This document shows positions 1-7,576 of a stretch of DNA of 64,000 nt, in pieces. The notes under the pieces were generated by a model. The model was not told where the DNA came from. It made no database searches and worked only from the letters and a program-made list of their open reading frames with translations. Both the position numbers and the translations under genes were made by a program. Location: contig NZ_FSRA01000002.1 in the NCBI RefSeq assembly GCF_900129465.1, forward strand, positions 2,294,001-2,358,000, read 5' to 3'. The stretch's first letter is position 1, and every line of letters begins with the position of its first letter. This stretch comes from Chitinophaga niabensis. Lineage in GTDB: Bacteria > Bacteroidota > Bacteroidia > Chitinophagales > Chitinophagaceae.

Positions 1-306
1 AAATTGCATGCCGCACTGGAAACATTCCTCAGGCAGCACAATCTTGAACCTTCAGATATTGATCTGCTCATCACCGGCCAGAACGGCGATACCAATCATG
101 ATCACTATTACCACAACTTAGTGGTGCAATATTTTCCTGCTACTCATTCCCTTCCTTTTAAAACCTTATGCGGAGAATATGATACGGCTTCTGCCTTTGC
201 GCTGTGGATCGCTACGCGCGTGATAAAGGAGCAGGGTTTGAAGAAAGTGCTCATCTATAATCATTTCTACGGAGACCAGCATACTTTCCTCCTGCTGAGT
301 AAGTGA
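1..306 (+). CDS. C-terminal part of a ketosynthase-like protein (5' truncated)
   Basis: The frame is open from the first base, so the gene begins before the window; only about 101 C-terminal residues are present. The stretch LEPSDIDLLITGQNGDTNHD followed by CGEYDTASAF and a final KKVLIYNHFYGDQHTFLLL resembles the C-terminal half of thiolase-fold beta-ketoacyl synthase-like proteins, such as those in flexirubin/dialkylresorcinol or aryl polyene clusters of Bacteroidota. This is a family-level guess: the active-site Cys region is outside the window. The 3' end overlaps the convergent transporter gene by 56 bp. Confidence 0.55.
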   Translation, partial: KLHAALETFLRQHNLEPSDIDLLITGQNGDTNHDHYYHNLVVQYFPATHSLPFKTLCGEYDTASAFALWIATRVIKEQGLKKVLIYNHFYGDQHTFLLLSK

Positions 307-1519
307 ACATGATCGTAACGGAACTCAGCAGCGCAATAACAGCTACGGTAAGGAATACCACATCCGTTCTCCCTGTTATATCCATCACTTTACCCATTAC
401 AGGTTCGCCGAGTGCAGCAAATAAGTAGGCGCTCATGTTCATAATACCTACACCGGTACCTACATATCTTTCCCCTAATAACTCGGGGCACAATGGCCAG
501 AAGTTGGCCTGGGGGCCGTATACAAAGAAACCGGCTAAGAACATCAGTATCCCCGCCGCCACACCTGTTTGTACGGGCAGCAGGAATATGGTCATAGAAA
601 CAACGGCACATAACAGCATCCCCGTACTGATGGAGGAGGGCCTGTTGCCTGAGAACAGCCTGTCTGAAATGAACCCAAAGGAAAAAGCGCCAGTGGACAT
701 ACCTATGGGGAGTAACAGGCTTACCCATATCTGATGCGGATCACTCTTATAATTTCCGCCAAGGAAATAGATAGGTACCCAAAAGATCAAACCATACCTG
801 GCCATACTTTGAAAACCTATGGCCAGGCAGGCTACAAGAAAGCGCCAGTTGCCCAGCACACTTTTATAACGTTGTTTCCAGTTGTCTTCAGTTCCTGCGG
901 GGGCAGCTGCTATGATATCTGCATATCCTGCATCAGAAGGTTTGCTGCGTGCAATGATGTAGAAGATCACCAATGCTGTGAGGAGGAATAATACAGGCAC
1001 ACGGAACAGTACCTGCCAATGCTGGTTTTGTTGTACAAGTAAGATAGACAGCAGGTAAGTAACAACAGAAGAGGCACCTGCCGCCATTGTGTAGAAACCT
1101 AATGCCATACCTCTTTCATTTTTATGCCACCAGTTGGTGATCAGCTTGCCGCCCGGAGCCCATGCCATAGATTGGAAATAACCATTGCAGGTCCATAATA
1201 TTAAGATCAGGGGAAAGGAGTACGAGAAGCTAATGGCCACATTGGTGAGTACGGATAAAAGACCACCTAAAGGGATCATCACCCGCGGGCTGAAATGGTC
1301 TGCGAGATTGCCATTAATAAATTGCCCAACAGCATATCCCATCAACATGGAAAAACTTACCCAGCCTATCTTCTCAAAAGAGATGTGCAGCTCTTCTGCC
1401 ATGGCATGAGCAGCCCAGCCGAAATTATGCCTGCCTGTATAAAAGAAGAGATAGCAGAACATGGTAATGAAAAGCATTTTCCACTGCATGTTCCGGAAGC
1501 TGTGTTTTGGTGTTCGCAT
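251..1519 (-). CDS. MFS transporter, organophosphate:phosphate antiporter (GlpT/UhpT)-like
   Basis: A 422-residue inner-membrane protein with about twelve hydrophobic segments. Near the N-terminus it has the FYTGRHNFGWA stretch typical of the OPA branch of the major facilitator superfamily (glycerol-3-phosphate, hexose-phosphate and phosphoglycerate carriers). It should exchange a phosphorylated or phosphonate-type anion, but the substrate cannot be read from sequence. It lies 48 bp downstream of the dehydrogenase at 1568-2632 on the same strand, so the two are probably one operon. Its 3' end runs 56 bp into the convergent ketosynthase-like gene. Fold assignment is firm; substrate is inference from the neighbour. 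Confidence 0.8.
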   Translation of the reverse strand: MRTPKHSFRNMQWKMLFITMFCYLFFYTGRHNFGWAAHAMAEELHISFEKIGWVSFSMLMGYAVGQFINGNLADHFSPRVMIPLGGLLSVLTNVAISFSYSFPLILILWTCNGYFQSMAWAPGGKLITNWWHKNERGMALGFYTMAAGASSVVTYLLSILLVQQNQHWQVLFRVPVLFLLTALVIFYIIARSKPSDAGYADIIAAAPAGTEDNWKQRYKSVLGNWRFLVACLAIGFQSMARYGLIFWVPIYFLGGNYKSDPHQIWVSLLLPIGMSTGAFSFGFISDRLFSGNRPSSISTGMLLCAVVSMTIFLLPVQTGVAAGILMFLAGFFVYGPQANFWPLCPELLGERYVGTGVGIMNMSAYLFAALGEPVMGKVMDITGRTDVVFLTVAVIALLSSVTIMFTYSAGGKYAGLRRNDYR

Positions 1520-1567
1520 GTGATTGTATACTTATTTTCACGCAGCGCGTGAAAGGTGGTGAGGTGT

Positions 1568-2632
1568 TTAGATCCTGATGCCCACGCGGAGCGGCTTAAA
1601 CTGTACAGCATACTCAAACGCTTCCTGCACTTCGTTGAGTGAAAACTCTTTTCCCACTACCTGGCCGAAAGGATATTTCTCCCAGTTCCTTGTAATGAAG
1701 TCCAGCGCATAGGTGAAATCCTGGTAGTTGTAGTTGTGCAGCCCTTTTATGGTGAGTAATTTCCTGATCACTTTCTCTGCATCTACCTGTAATTTCCGGG
1801 TGTTAAAAACGGCGCCTATCAGAATGGCGCTGCCACCTATGGCCAGGCTGTCAATGCCAAATTCCATCGCATCAGCTGAGCCGCTCATATCAAATACTAC
1901 ATCTATTCCTTTGGCGGGCAGCTTTACATTATCCTTCTTCAGATCGATGGTTTCATCTGCCCCGAAACCCATTGCCTCTTCTAACCTTTTCTCTGTAATA
2001 TCTGCCGCAATGATCCATGCAGCACCTGCATCTTTGCACATGGCAGCACAGGTCATTCCCAACAGCCCCATACCGGTGATCAGCACATTTTTTCCTTCCA
2101 GGTTACCTGCTATGCGCAGGGCCCCTGCAACAGTAGCAATAGCACAATTAAGCGTGGCGGCGATGGGCAGGGGAATTTCGCGTGGAAGTTTTAAGATGGC
2201 CGTATGGGCCTTCAGGATACAATACTCTGCCAGGCCACCGTGAAATACTTCAACGTTTTCTACTTTGGCGTGGCCGTATTTAAAGAGGTTGTCTCCCTTT
2301 TGAGGCATGTCGTGCAGTGCATAGTAAGATTCCGGATCACTGGAAAAAATAGACCAGGTGACCACATCACCAACACGGAGTTGTTTGCCATTATGATCAG
2401 ATCCGGAATGTGCGGGGTGAATAGCCATCACTTCTCCTACAATTTCATGGCCCAGTACAGTAGGGCACACTTCTTTCCTCAGGCCGCAGAAAGTATGAAG
2501 ATCACTTCCACACAGCGTAGTGTAGCGGTTCTTTACCAGTACTTCCCCTGGTAATAAAGCCCTTACTTCAGCCGATTGCAGCTGGAAAGCCTGTCCGGGC
2601 CCCTGGAAAACAACAAGTTTACCTGATGTCAT
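1568..2632 (-). CDS. Zinc-type medium-chain alcohol dehydrogenase, HpnZ-like (phosphonate-associated group)
   Basis: A 354-residue medium-chain dehydrogenase. The catalytic-zinc ligands are visible: Cys41 in LCGSDLHTF and His62-Glu63 in GHE. The nucleotide-binding stretch is GMGLLG. The C-terminal stretch RKLLTIKGLHNY is close to what I know of the group named putative phosphonate catabolism associated alcohol dehydrogenase (TIGR03366/HpnZ). The lobe at residues about 95-114, which carries four structural-zinc cysteines in many relatives, has none here (IFSSDPESYYALHDMPQKGD). It is divergent from the XRE-cupin gene, and the TTTC-N7-GAAA repeats in the shared promoter region suggest that regulator controls it. 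The general enzyme class is firm; the phosphonate link is inference. Confidence 0.75.
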   Translation of the reverse strand: MTSGKLVVFQGPGQAFQLQSAEVRALLPGEVLVKNRYTTLCGSDLHTFCGLRKEVCPTVLGHEIVGEVMAIHPAHSGSDHNGKQLRVGDVVTWSIFSSDPESYYALHDMPQKGDNLFKYGHAKVENVEVFHGGLAEYCILKAHTAILKLPREIPLPIAATLNCAIATVAGALRIAGNLEGKNVLITGMGLLGMTCAAMCKDAGAAWIIAADITEKRLEEAMGFGADETIDLKKDNVKLPAKGIDVVFDMSGSADAMEFGIDSLAIGGSAILIGAVFNTRKLQVDAEKVIRKLLTIKGLHNYNYQDFTYALDFITRNWEKYPFGQVVGKEFSLNEVQEAFEYAVQFKPLRVGIRI

Positions 2633-2646
2633 AGTACAATAGTTAC

Positions 2647-2742
2647 TTTCTCTTTACGAAATTATATTTCTTTTTAGGAAATATAAGATAGTGAATATTA
2701 CCTAATTGTTACTAAAGTGAAAAAATATTTCTTTCCAGGAAA
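2647..2742. promoter_or_regulatory. Three TTTC-N7-GAAA inverted repeats (likely operators of the XRE-cupin regulator)
   Basis: Between the divergent dehydrogenase and regulator genes there are three 15-bp sites of the form TTTC-N7-GAAA: 2647-2661 (TTTCTCTTTACGAAA), 2667-2681 (TTTCTTTTTAGGAAA) and 2728-2742 (TTTCTTTCCAGGAAA). The first two start exactly 20 bp apart, about two helical turns. All share TTTCTYTYYASGAAA. The arrangement suits a dimeric HTH repressor acting on both genes. Binding is inferred. Confidence 0.6.
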
Positions 2743-2766
2743 GTAAAGACAATGTATTTTTAGGAT

Positions 2767-3378
2767 ATGACACAGGATGGACCCATAGAAAAGGAACAAT
2801 TGGTTTATTTTAAGATCGGTGGTATCATCAGGAAGTACAGGAAGGAAAAGGACATGAAGCTGTTAGACCTTTCAGCTATTACCGGTATTGGCTCTGCCAT
2901 GCTTTCCAAGATTGAAAATGGCCGGATGATCCCTACTATTCCCACGCTTTTCACCATTATCCAGAAATTGGGTATTTCACCGGAAGTGTTTTTTTCCCAG
3001 TTGAATGCGGACAATAAATTCCCGGGGTATTATTTTCTTCCTAAGGATCAGTTCACTGCGTATGAGAAGGAGGAAGGGGCTAAGGGTTTTGAGTATTTCT
3101 CCATCCTGGAGCATAGTATGGAAACCGGCGGGGCTTTTCAGATTTCCATCCTGCAATTGAAACCAGGTGCCAGCCGCCCGTTGGTAACTACTTCTGCCTA
3201 TGAATTTATTTATGTATTGAAAGGGAAAGTTGATTACATGCTGGAAGATAAATCTTTTGAAATGACAGAAGGAGATGCATTATTCTTCGATGGCAACATT
3301 GCGCATGTGCCGCTTAACAGGTCCCGCCAAACAGTTTCCCTGCTGGTATTCTATCTTTTTACAGATGCCAGGTCATAG
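2767..3378 (+). CDS. XRE-family transcriptional regulator with C-terminal cupin domain
   Basis: 203 residues. The N-terminal helix-turn-helix (about residues 15-75) includes LLDLSAITGIGSAMLSKIEN, a classic HTH_3/XRE recognition segment. The C-terminal half (about 115-195) is a small cupin with LKPGASRP, GKVDYMLEDKSFEMTEGDALFFDG and AHVPLN, where an effector would bind. Such proteins usually repress the adjacent operon until the ligand is present. Here that operon is the divergent dehydrogenase/OPA transporter pair, and the three TTTC-N7-GAAA sites lie between. The 3' end overlaps the convergent small gene by 28 bp. Confidence 0.85.
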   Translation: MTQDGPIEKEQLVYFKIGGIIRKYRKEKDMKLLDLSAITGIGSAMLSKIENGRMIPTIPTLFTIIQKLGISPEVFFSQLNADNKFPGYYFLPKDQFTAYEKEEGAKGFEYFSILEHSMETGGAFQISILQLKPGASRPLVTTSAYEFIYVLKGKVDYMLEDKSFEMTEGDALFFDGNIAHVPLNRSRQTVSLLVFYLFTDARS

Positions 3379-3740
3379 ATCTTCAGTAACTCCGGGTTAG
3401 AAAAGTAATCTACCGGGTCATAGAACAATGCGATGTATTCCAGGTTATCCTGTGCCTGAAACCGTGCTACAGACAAGGTTTCCAGCGTATGGTCATAAGT
3501 GAAGGCCGTTTTATCGAAACTATCTGTTTTTCCCTGCTCAATGAATGATTGCAGCTGTGCATAGTTGGCATCGTTGAACTCTACATTAAAGAAAACCTCA
3601 AAGGATTTAAATCCTGTAATGAGGAAGGTTTTATCCTGAAGTATCTCCTTTTGCAATAGCTCTTCGAATGAAGGCCCTGATTTGGGAACTGTTCCGCCGC
3701 CAAAGATCCTGGATATATATTGAAAGAAACGATTACTCAC
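3351..3740 (-). CDS. Hypothetical protein, 129 aa
   Basis: I do not recognise a family. The protein is soluble-looking and acidic, without a signal peptide, rich in aromatic residues, and ends with IALFYDPVDYFSNPELLKIY. It overlaps the small membrane protein gene upstream by 8 bp, so the two are likely translationally coupled and may act together. Its 3' end runs 28 bp into the convergent XRE-cupin gene. Confidence 0.65.
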   Translation of the reverse strand: MSNRFFQYISRIFGGGTVPKSGPSFEELLQKEILQDKTFLITGFKSFEVFFNVEFNDANYAQLQSFIEQGKTDSFDKTAFTYDHTLETLSVARFQAQDNLEYIALFYDPVDYFSNPELLKIYDLASVKR

Positions 3741-3978
3741 TACTACTTATCTTTTTACGTTTATAAAACTTTAATATCGCCCACACAATGGCTGCTATTA
3801 AAATACTGACCCAGCCTTTGCCCAGTGAAAGCAATGTTATACTGATACCGGCAAGGAAGATCTGCAGTAAGGTTGGCTCCGTTTCTGTATTCTTCACTTC
3901 CTGCCGGTTAAAGAACACCAGGCGGATGGCAATGATGATATGCAATGCAATGATAACAATAGTAACAGGGAACATCAA
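3733..3978 (-). CDS. Small inner-membrane protein, 81 aa, unknown function
   Basis: Two hydrophobic segments (about residues 4-22 and 40-68) are joined by a polar loop (NRQEVKNTETEP). The C-terminal tail KFYKRKKISSSE is positively charged and probably cytoplasmic. The gene overlaps the start of the downstream 129-aa gene by 8 bp, indicating an operon. No known family is recognised. Confidence 0.6.
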   Translation of the reverse strand: MMFPVTIVIIALHIIIAIRLVFFNRQEVKNTETEPTLLQIFLAGISITLLSLGKGWVSILIAAIVWAILKFYKRKKISSSE

Positions 3979-4016
3979 AGGTTATTTCAAAGGATTAGGG
4001 AAATGCAGTAAATATA

Positions 4017-4883
4017 TTATAATAATTCCAATGTTAACTCCCGCTCAATTTTAAAAGGCACTTCATGCTGGCATTGTTTGTAGGTACTGTCGCAGTTCAG
4101 TTTTACTTTCAGGTTCAGGAGGTTATGCATGTTGGCCTTTTCAATCCTGCCATCTGTGGTACGGATGAAAGTATTGATGGTAAAGAACTCACGGCCATAC
4201 TGCACATTATATAACCCTGCCGCACCGGGGCGTACCATTTGAAAATTATTCAGTGTGTCTTTGATCACCGGTTCTTTCATCTCTGGGAGCAAGAGGTCCA
4301 GGCAGGGGCTGGCAGGAGGGAGGAATTGTGTTTTAATATGGGCCTGCTGTTTGTTTATTCCGGAAAGAGTGGAAACAACCTGCAAACAATCATGCCCTGT
4401 AAGAATGGTTTTGCCATTCGAGAAATCACCTTTCACCAGGTCTGGCTTCAGTACTTTATCCCCTGCTTTTTTCAGCTGCTGCAAACCCAGCTGCGGGCCA
4501 ACGGCTACATAGAAGGTGTGAAAATCAGTGATGGGGCCGGTCATGCCTGCTACATCTATCTTAGGTAATGCAAGGCTGCCGCGGCTGTCCAGCGAAAGCG
4601 TATAGGGTTTTACAGCCAATGCGGTAGCTGTTTCATCTGTAGTATCTGTTCCTTTGATGCTCTTCAGGCTGATCCATTTCACTTCTTCGAAAGGCACTCC
4701 TTTCTCATCCTTGCCGCTGGTCACTTCACAAACAGCGAGTGAAGAAGGCTGTGCCTGCCCGTTATAGCTGAAGGAAGTGAGCAGCTGATAACGGTGTTTG
4801 GCACCGGTTTTATATTGCAATGCAGGTACCTGTGCCAGGGCGGCATTGCCTATAAGCAAAAGGAGTAAGGATAAGGGTTTCAT
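4017..4883 (-). CDS. Exported protein of unknown function, 288 aa
   Basis: The ATG at 4883 is preferred because it starts a clear signal peptide (MKPLSLLLLLIGNAALAQ, cleavage after ALA). Longer readings up to 5009 add an unlikely leader that runs into the M14 gene. The mature protein resembles periplasmic or outer-membrane-associated beta-rich proteins, but I cannot name the family. The tail ERELTLELL ends the frame. It lies 55 bp downstream of the M14 peptidase gene on the same strand, so the two probably share a transcript. Confidence 0.65.
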   Translation of the reverse strand: MKPLSLLLLLIGNAALAQVPALQYKTGAKHRYQLLTSFSYNGQAQPSSLAVCEVTSGKDEKGVPFEEVKWISLKSIKGTDTTDETATALAVKPYTLSLDSRGSLALPKIDVAGMTGPITDFHTFYVAVGPQLGLQQLKKAGDKVLKPDLVKGDFSNGKTILTGHDCLQVVSTLSGINKQQAHIKTQFLPPASPCLDLLLPEMKEPVIKDTLNNFQMVRPGAAGLYNVQYGREFFTINTFIRTTDGRIEKANMHNLLNLKVKLNCDSTYKQCQHEVPFKIERELTLELL

Positions 4884-4938
4884 AAAGGGCGTATTTATCA
4901 TTAAGAATACGTGTTGAATGAATGCGGCATCGTATAAA

Positions 4939-6669
4939 TTACTTAACAATGCGATATACCGGATAACGCATAAACCCGGGTTCATTCCAGGGAGAATTGC
5001 GGTATACAAAATTCAGCTGTGCAGATGCACTTTGTGCAAACGTACTGTCCTCCGCTCTTTTCTTCTCCAGTTCTTTCTTCACTTCAGGGTGCTGCTTCAG
5101 GAATTCTGCTGCCGTATCTTCAAATACATACGTTGAATACCCTTCTTTCTGACCAAGTATCGCGTCAAAGAAATTCCAGGCAAAGAAGGAATCGCCGCCA
5201 GTTGGTTCCAGCGTTTCTATGAGGTAACGGTTTGCCGTTTGGTTCATGGGGATGTAATAATCCCCTTTCAGGAATTTGAGTTTTTGCTTGCTGGCACTCA
5301 CTTTTACGCCATTATGAATGTAGTGTTTTTCATAGGGGCGTTGCGGTGTTTTATAATCTTCTATCTTATAAGCTTCTACTTCAATGGTGGTATCATTCGC
5401 CAGCTGTTGCATTTTCACTTTATTGTTCTGCAGCAGTTCTATCACTGCCCACCAGCCTTGTGGAATAATGTAGGCCTCCGGTTTATTCACGTAATCAGCT
5501 CCTGTGAAGGTGTTGAAGATCCTGATCTGTTTCTCGTAAGGTTGATTACGATCATAATAGAGGCGGGGTAATCCGGAGATCCCGCTGGGTTTTCTTCCTG
5601 CTTTAAACCCTTTGAAAGTGTAATACTCAAATTGGCTCATATCGGGTGCCCAGCTGAGGGGGAACCTTTCCTGCGTTTTTACCGCTTCTTTTGTTTGTTT
5701 ACGCAACCTGCTGATCTCTTCACTGTTTTCGCTGGTGAACCGGATAAAGCATTCCATCAGCGCATAGGTTGCTTCTACACGTTGTTTATAGGGTTTGAGC
5801 ATATGGGTTTCCGGTACAAAGCCGAAACTATGGAAGAGGGTGGAATAACCGCTGGAATATCTTGGCCCGTCCGCATAAGCTACCCAGCCGCTATCAGGTG
5901 TATCCCCGAAGTGATTTACATAAGGGAGCAGATCGTAGCCCTTTTCCTTCATTAAACGATAAAGGCCGGGTTCAAAGGTTTTGTGGATGAATTCACCCAT
6001 CACGCCACCCAGTTTACCGTGCTGGGTAGTGAGTAATGTCATGATGTGCTGATAATCAGCGCCATTGCTCACGTGATTGTCTACAAACACATCCGGGTCT
6101 GTCATCTGGTAGATCTGCTGGAAGGCACGGGCATTCCGGGAATCAGCTTTGATAAAGTCCCGGTTCAGATCTAAGTTTTGGGCATTGCCGCGGGAACCGA
6201 AGGCTTCGGGGCCATTCTGGTCCACCCGGTAAAAAGCACTCCGGTTCAGGGAGCCGCCTATGTTATACAGGGGGATCACTGCCAATACCACATTTGCCGG
6301 TAACTTCCTCTTTCCCTGCACAATGTCCCGCAGGAGCATCATACTGGCATCAATACCATCCGGTTCGCCGGGATGTATACCGTTGTTTACCAGGATGATA
6401 CGTTTGTTCTTTCTACGGAGGCTTTCGAAGTTGAAGTCTTTGTCCTGGGAGAGTACTACCAGGTGCAGGGGGTATCCGGCATCGGTTTTCCCTATTTCCA
6501 GCATTTTAAGCTGGGGATAGTGTTTTACGAGGGCTTTATAGTAAGCGATGCATTCGTGGTAAGTAACGGTCTCTTTGGTGTTGGTGCGTTCATATTTGGT
6601 GGTGAAGTCCTGGGCTGAAACGGAGATTGTCAGGCAGGATAGTAGTAAGGTAATGGAGAAATTCCTCAT
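4939..6669 (-). CDS. Secreted M14-family zinc carboxypeptidase
   Basis: 576 residues with a signal peptide ending VSAQ. The zinc-binding pair is His99 and Glu102 in NNGIHPGEPDG, the third ligand is probably the His in VDNHVSNG, and a candidate catalytic Glu lies in FVPETH. An N-terminal segment with EIGKTDAGYPLHLVVLS is typical of M14 proteins in Bacteroidota. The protein should trim C-terminal residues from peptides, or cell-wall peptides, in the periplasm or outside the cell. The C-terminal ~230 residues beyond the peptidase core are probably an accessory beta domain. It is followed by an exported unknown, and a -7 box (6698-6705) sits just upstream. Confidence 0.85.
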   Translation of the reverse strand: MRNFSITLLLSCLTISVSAQDFTTKYERTNTKETVTYHECIAYYKALVKHYPQLKMLEIGKTDAGYPLHLVVLSQDKDFNFESLRRKNKRIILVNNGIHPGEPDGIDASMMLLRDIVQGKRKLPANVVLAVIPLYNIGGSLNRSAFYRVDQNGPEAFGSRGNAQNLDLNRDFIKADSRNARAFQQIYQMTDPDVFVDNHVSNGADYQHIMTLLTTQHGKLGGVMGEFIHKTFEPGLYRLMKEKGYDLLPYVNHFGDTPDSGWVAYADGPRYSSGYSTLFHSFGFVPETHMLKPYKQRVEATYALMECFIRFTSENSEEISRLRKQTKEAVKTQERFPLSWAPDMSQFEYYTFKGFKAGRKPSGISGLPRLYYDRNQPYEKQIRIFNTFTGADYVNKPEAYIIPQGWWAVIELLQNNKVKMQQLANDTTIEVEAYKIEDYKTPQRPYEKHYIHNGVKVSASKQKLKFLKGDYYIPMNQTANRYLIETLEPTGGDSFFAWNFFDAILGQKEGYSTYVFEDTAAEFLKQHPEVKKELEKKRAEDSTFAQSASAQLNFVYRNSPWNEPGFMRYPVYRIVK

Positions 6670-6697
6670 AAATAGGCTTAAAATGGTTCCTTTTGGT

Positions 6698-6705
6698 CAA
6701 AAATA
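6698..6705 (-). promoter_or_regulatory. -7 promoter element before the M14 peptidase gene
   Basis: On the minus strand this reads TATTTTTG, a full match to the Bacteroidetes -7 consensus TAnnTTTG, 29 bp before the ATG. No good -33 TTTG is seen at the standard spacing. Confidence 0.5.
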
Positions 6706-6742
6706 CAGGGTTAGCGGTGAAAATCCCTGACTTTTTCGTGGT

Positions 6743-6854
6743 ATCCTTCAGTGATCCTTCTACCATCCTTCAGTGATCCTTCAGTCAAACACCCTCAAAC
6801 CCTTGCTGCCACAGAAAACCACTGAAGGATCACTGAAGGATGGCAGGAGGGTGT
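6743..6854. repeat. Structured intergenic element, copy 1 (11-bp-period inverted repeat plus interleaved second inverted repeat)
   Basis: The core arm 6765-6785 is two tandem units of ATCCTTCAGTG (the second lacks its final G). The arm 6821-6841 is its exact 21-bp reverse complement. Between and after them lies a second complementary pair: ACACCCTC at 6789-6796 and GAGGGTGT at 6847-6854, so the order is A-B-A'-B'. AAACCC follows B directly (6797-6802). An extra partial arm (ATCCTTCAGTGATCCTTC) precedes at 6743-6760. There is no T-tract, so it is not an intrinsic terminator. The copy at 33019-33103 has the same layout with different bases. It lies between the rpsT terminators and the promoter of the M14 gene. 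Confidence 0.8.
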
Positions 6855-6930
6855 CAGTAGGAAGGCTTATATCTTATTGATCATTAGCTACTTGCAAAAT
6901 TGAATGCTCTACCTTCCTGGTAGGGTAATA

Positions 6931-6961
6931 CAAATAAAAAAGCCTTTCCCTAAGGAAAAGC
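6931..6961 (-). terminator. Secondary terminator downstream of rpsT
   Basis: An 8-bp stem with one mismatch (GCCTTTCC/GGAAAAGC) and a CTAA loop, followed on the minus strand by a T-rich run. The flanking TACAAATAAAAAA also precedes the main rpsT terminator, so the two look like a tandem duplication. Confidence 0.55.
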
Positions 6962-6977
6962 AGAAGATCAGGTACAA

Positions 6978-7012
6978 ATAAAAAAAGCTCTTCCCTTTAG
7001 CAGGGAAGAGCT
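6978..7012 (-). terminator. Intrinsic terminator of rpsT
   Basis: On the minus strand, a perfect 10-bp stem AGCTCTTCCC/GGGAAGAGCT with a 7-base loop, followed by a run of T residues, 24 bp after the rpsT stop codon. Confidence 0.85.
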
Positions 7013-7035
7013 GAAGTATGTTTACGCAGCGCAGC

Positions 7036-7290
7036 TTAAGCCAGGGCGTTTACCCTTACAGAGAGCTTGCTCTTCAGGTTTGCGGCCTTGTTCTTATGGA
7101 TGATATTGCGCTTAGCGAGTTTGTCGATCATAGAGATCACTTCAGGTAAATTATCTGAAGCCGCAGCCTTATCAGTCAGCTTTTTCAGGTCCCGTATGGC
7201 ATTACGGGTAGTTTTACCGTAGTAACGGTTCCGCTCATTTCGCTTTCTGCTTTGACGTACGTCTTTTTTCGTTGCTTTATGGTTTGCCAT
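7036..7290 (-). CDS. rpsT: 30S ribosomal protein S20
   Basis: 84 residues, the usual size for bacterial S20. The N-terminus MANHKATKKDVRQSRKRNERNR is lysine/arginine rich, and the characteristic C-terminal stretch IDKLAKRNIIHKNKAANLKSKL contacts 16S rRNA in the small subunit body. It is a single-gene transcript: it has its own consensus promoter at 7316-7346 and tandem terminators downstream. It is divergent from sucA. Confidence 0.97.
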   Translation of the reverse strand: MANHKATKKDVRQSRKRNERNRYYGKTTRNAIRDLKKLTDKAAASDNLPEVISMIDKLAKRNIIHKNKAANLKSKLSVRVNALA

Positions 7291-7315
7291 TGTGTAATTT
7301 TCAAGTTTCGGAGGG

Positions 7316-7346
7316 CAAAGGTATGTTTTTACTTATTACAAACAAA
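7316..7346 (-). promoter_or_regulatory. Consensus Bacteroidetes promoter of rpsT
   Basis: On the minus strand the sequence is TTTG (7343-7346), exactly 19 bp, then TACCTTTG (7316-7323). This is a perfect match to TTTG-N19-TAnnTTTG, placed 26 bp before the rpsT start. It is the best promoter in the window. Confidence 0.85.
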
Positions 7347-7576
7347 ATAAAAAGAAGGGTTTTCCTCCGAAGCCAGAGAAATAACCTTCCGGAGAGCGGG
7401 CACAAAGATAACAAATTATACACATATTAACCCTTGAAATCCTCATAAAACCGCGGTGGAAATACCATAAAATCCCAAATCTTTAGCGATATTTGCAATC
7501 CCATATCCCGTTTTATTTGTTATATAACTACGGAATGTGATCAAGAATCAAAGACCAAGCTTAAATTTCGTTGTAA

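Noticed and set aside
6743..6854. Intrinsic terminator or CRISPR interpretation of the ATCCTT repeat elements
   Set aside because: There is no T-tract after the stem, and the arms are inverted rather than regularly spaced direct repeats with unique spacers; no cas genes are present.
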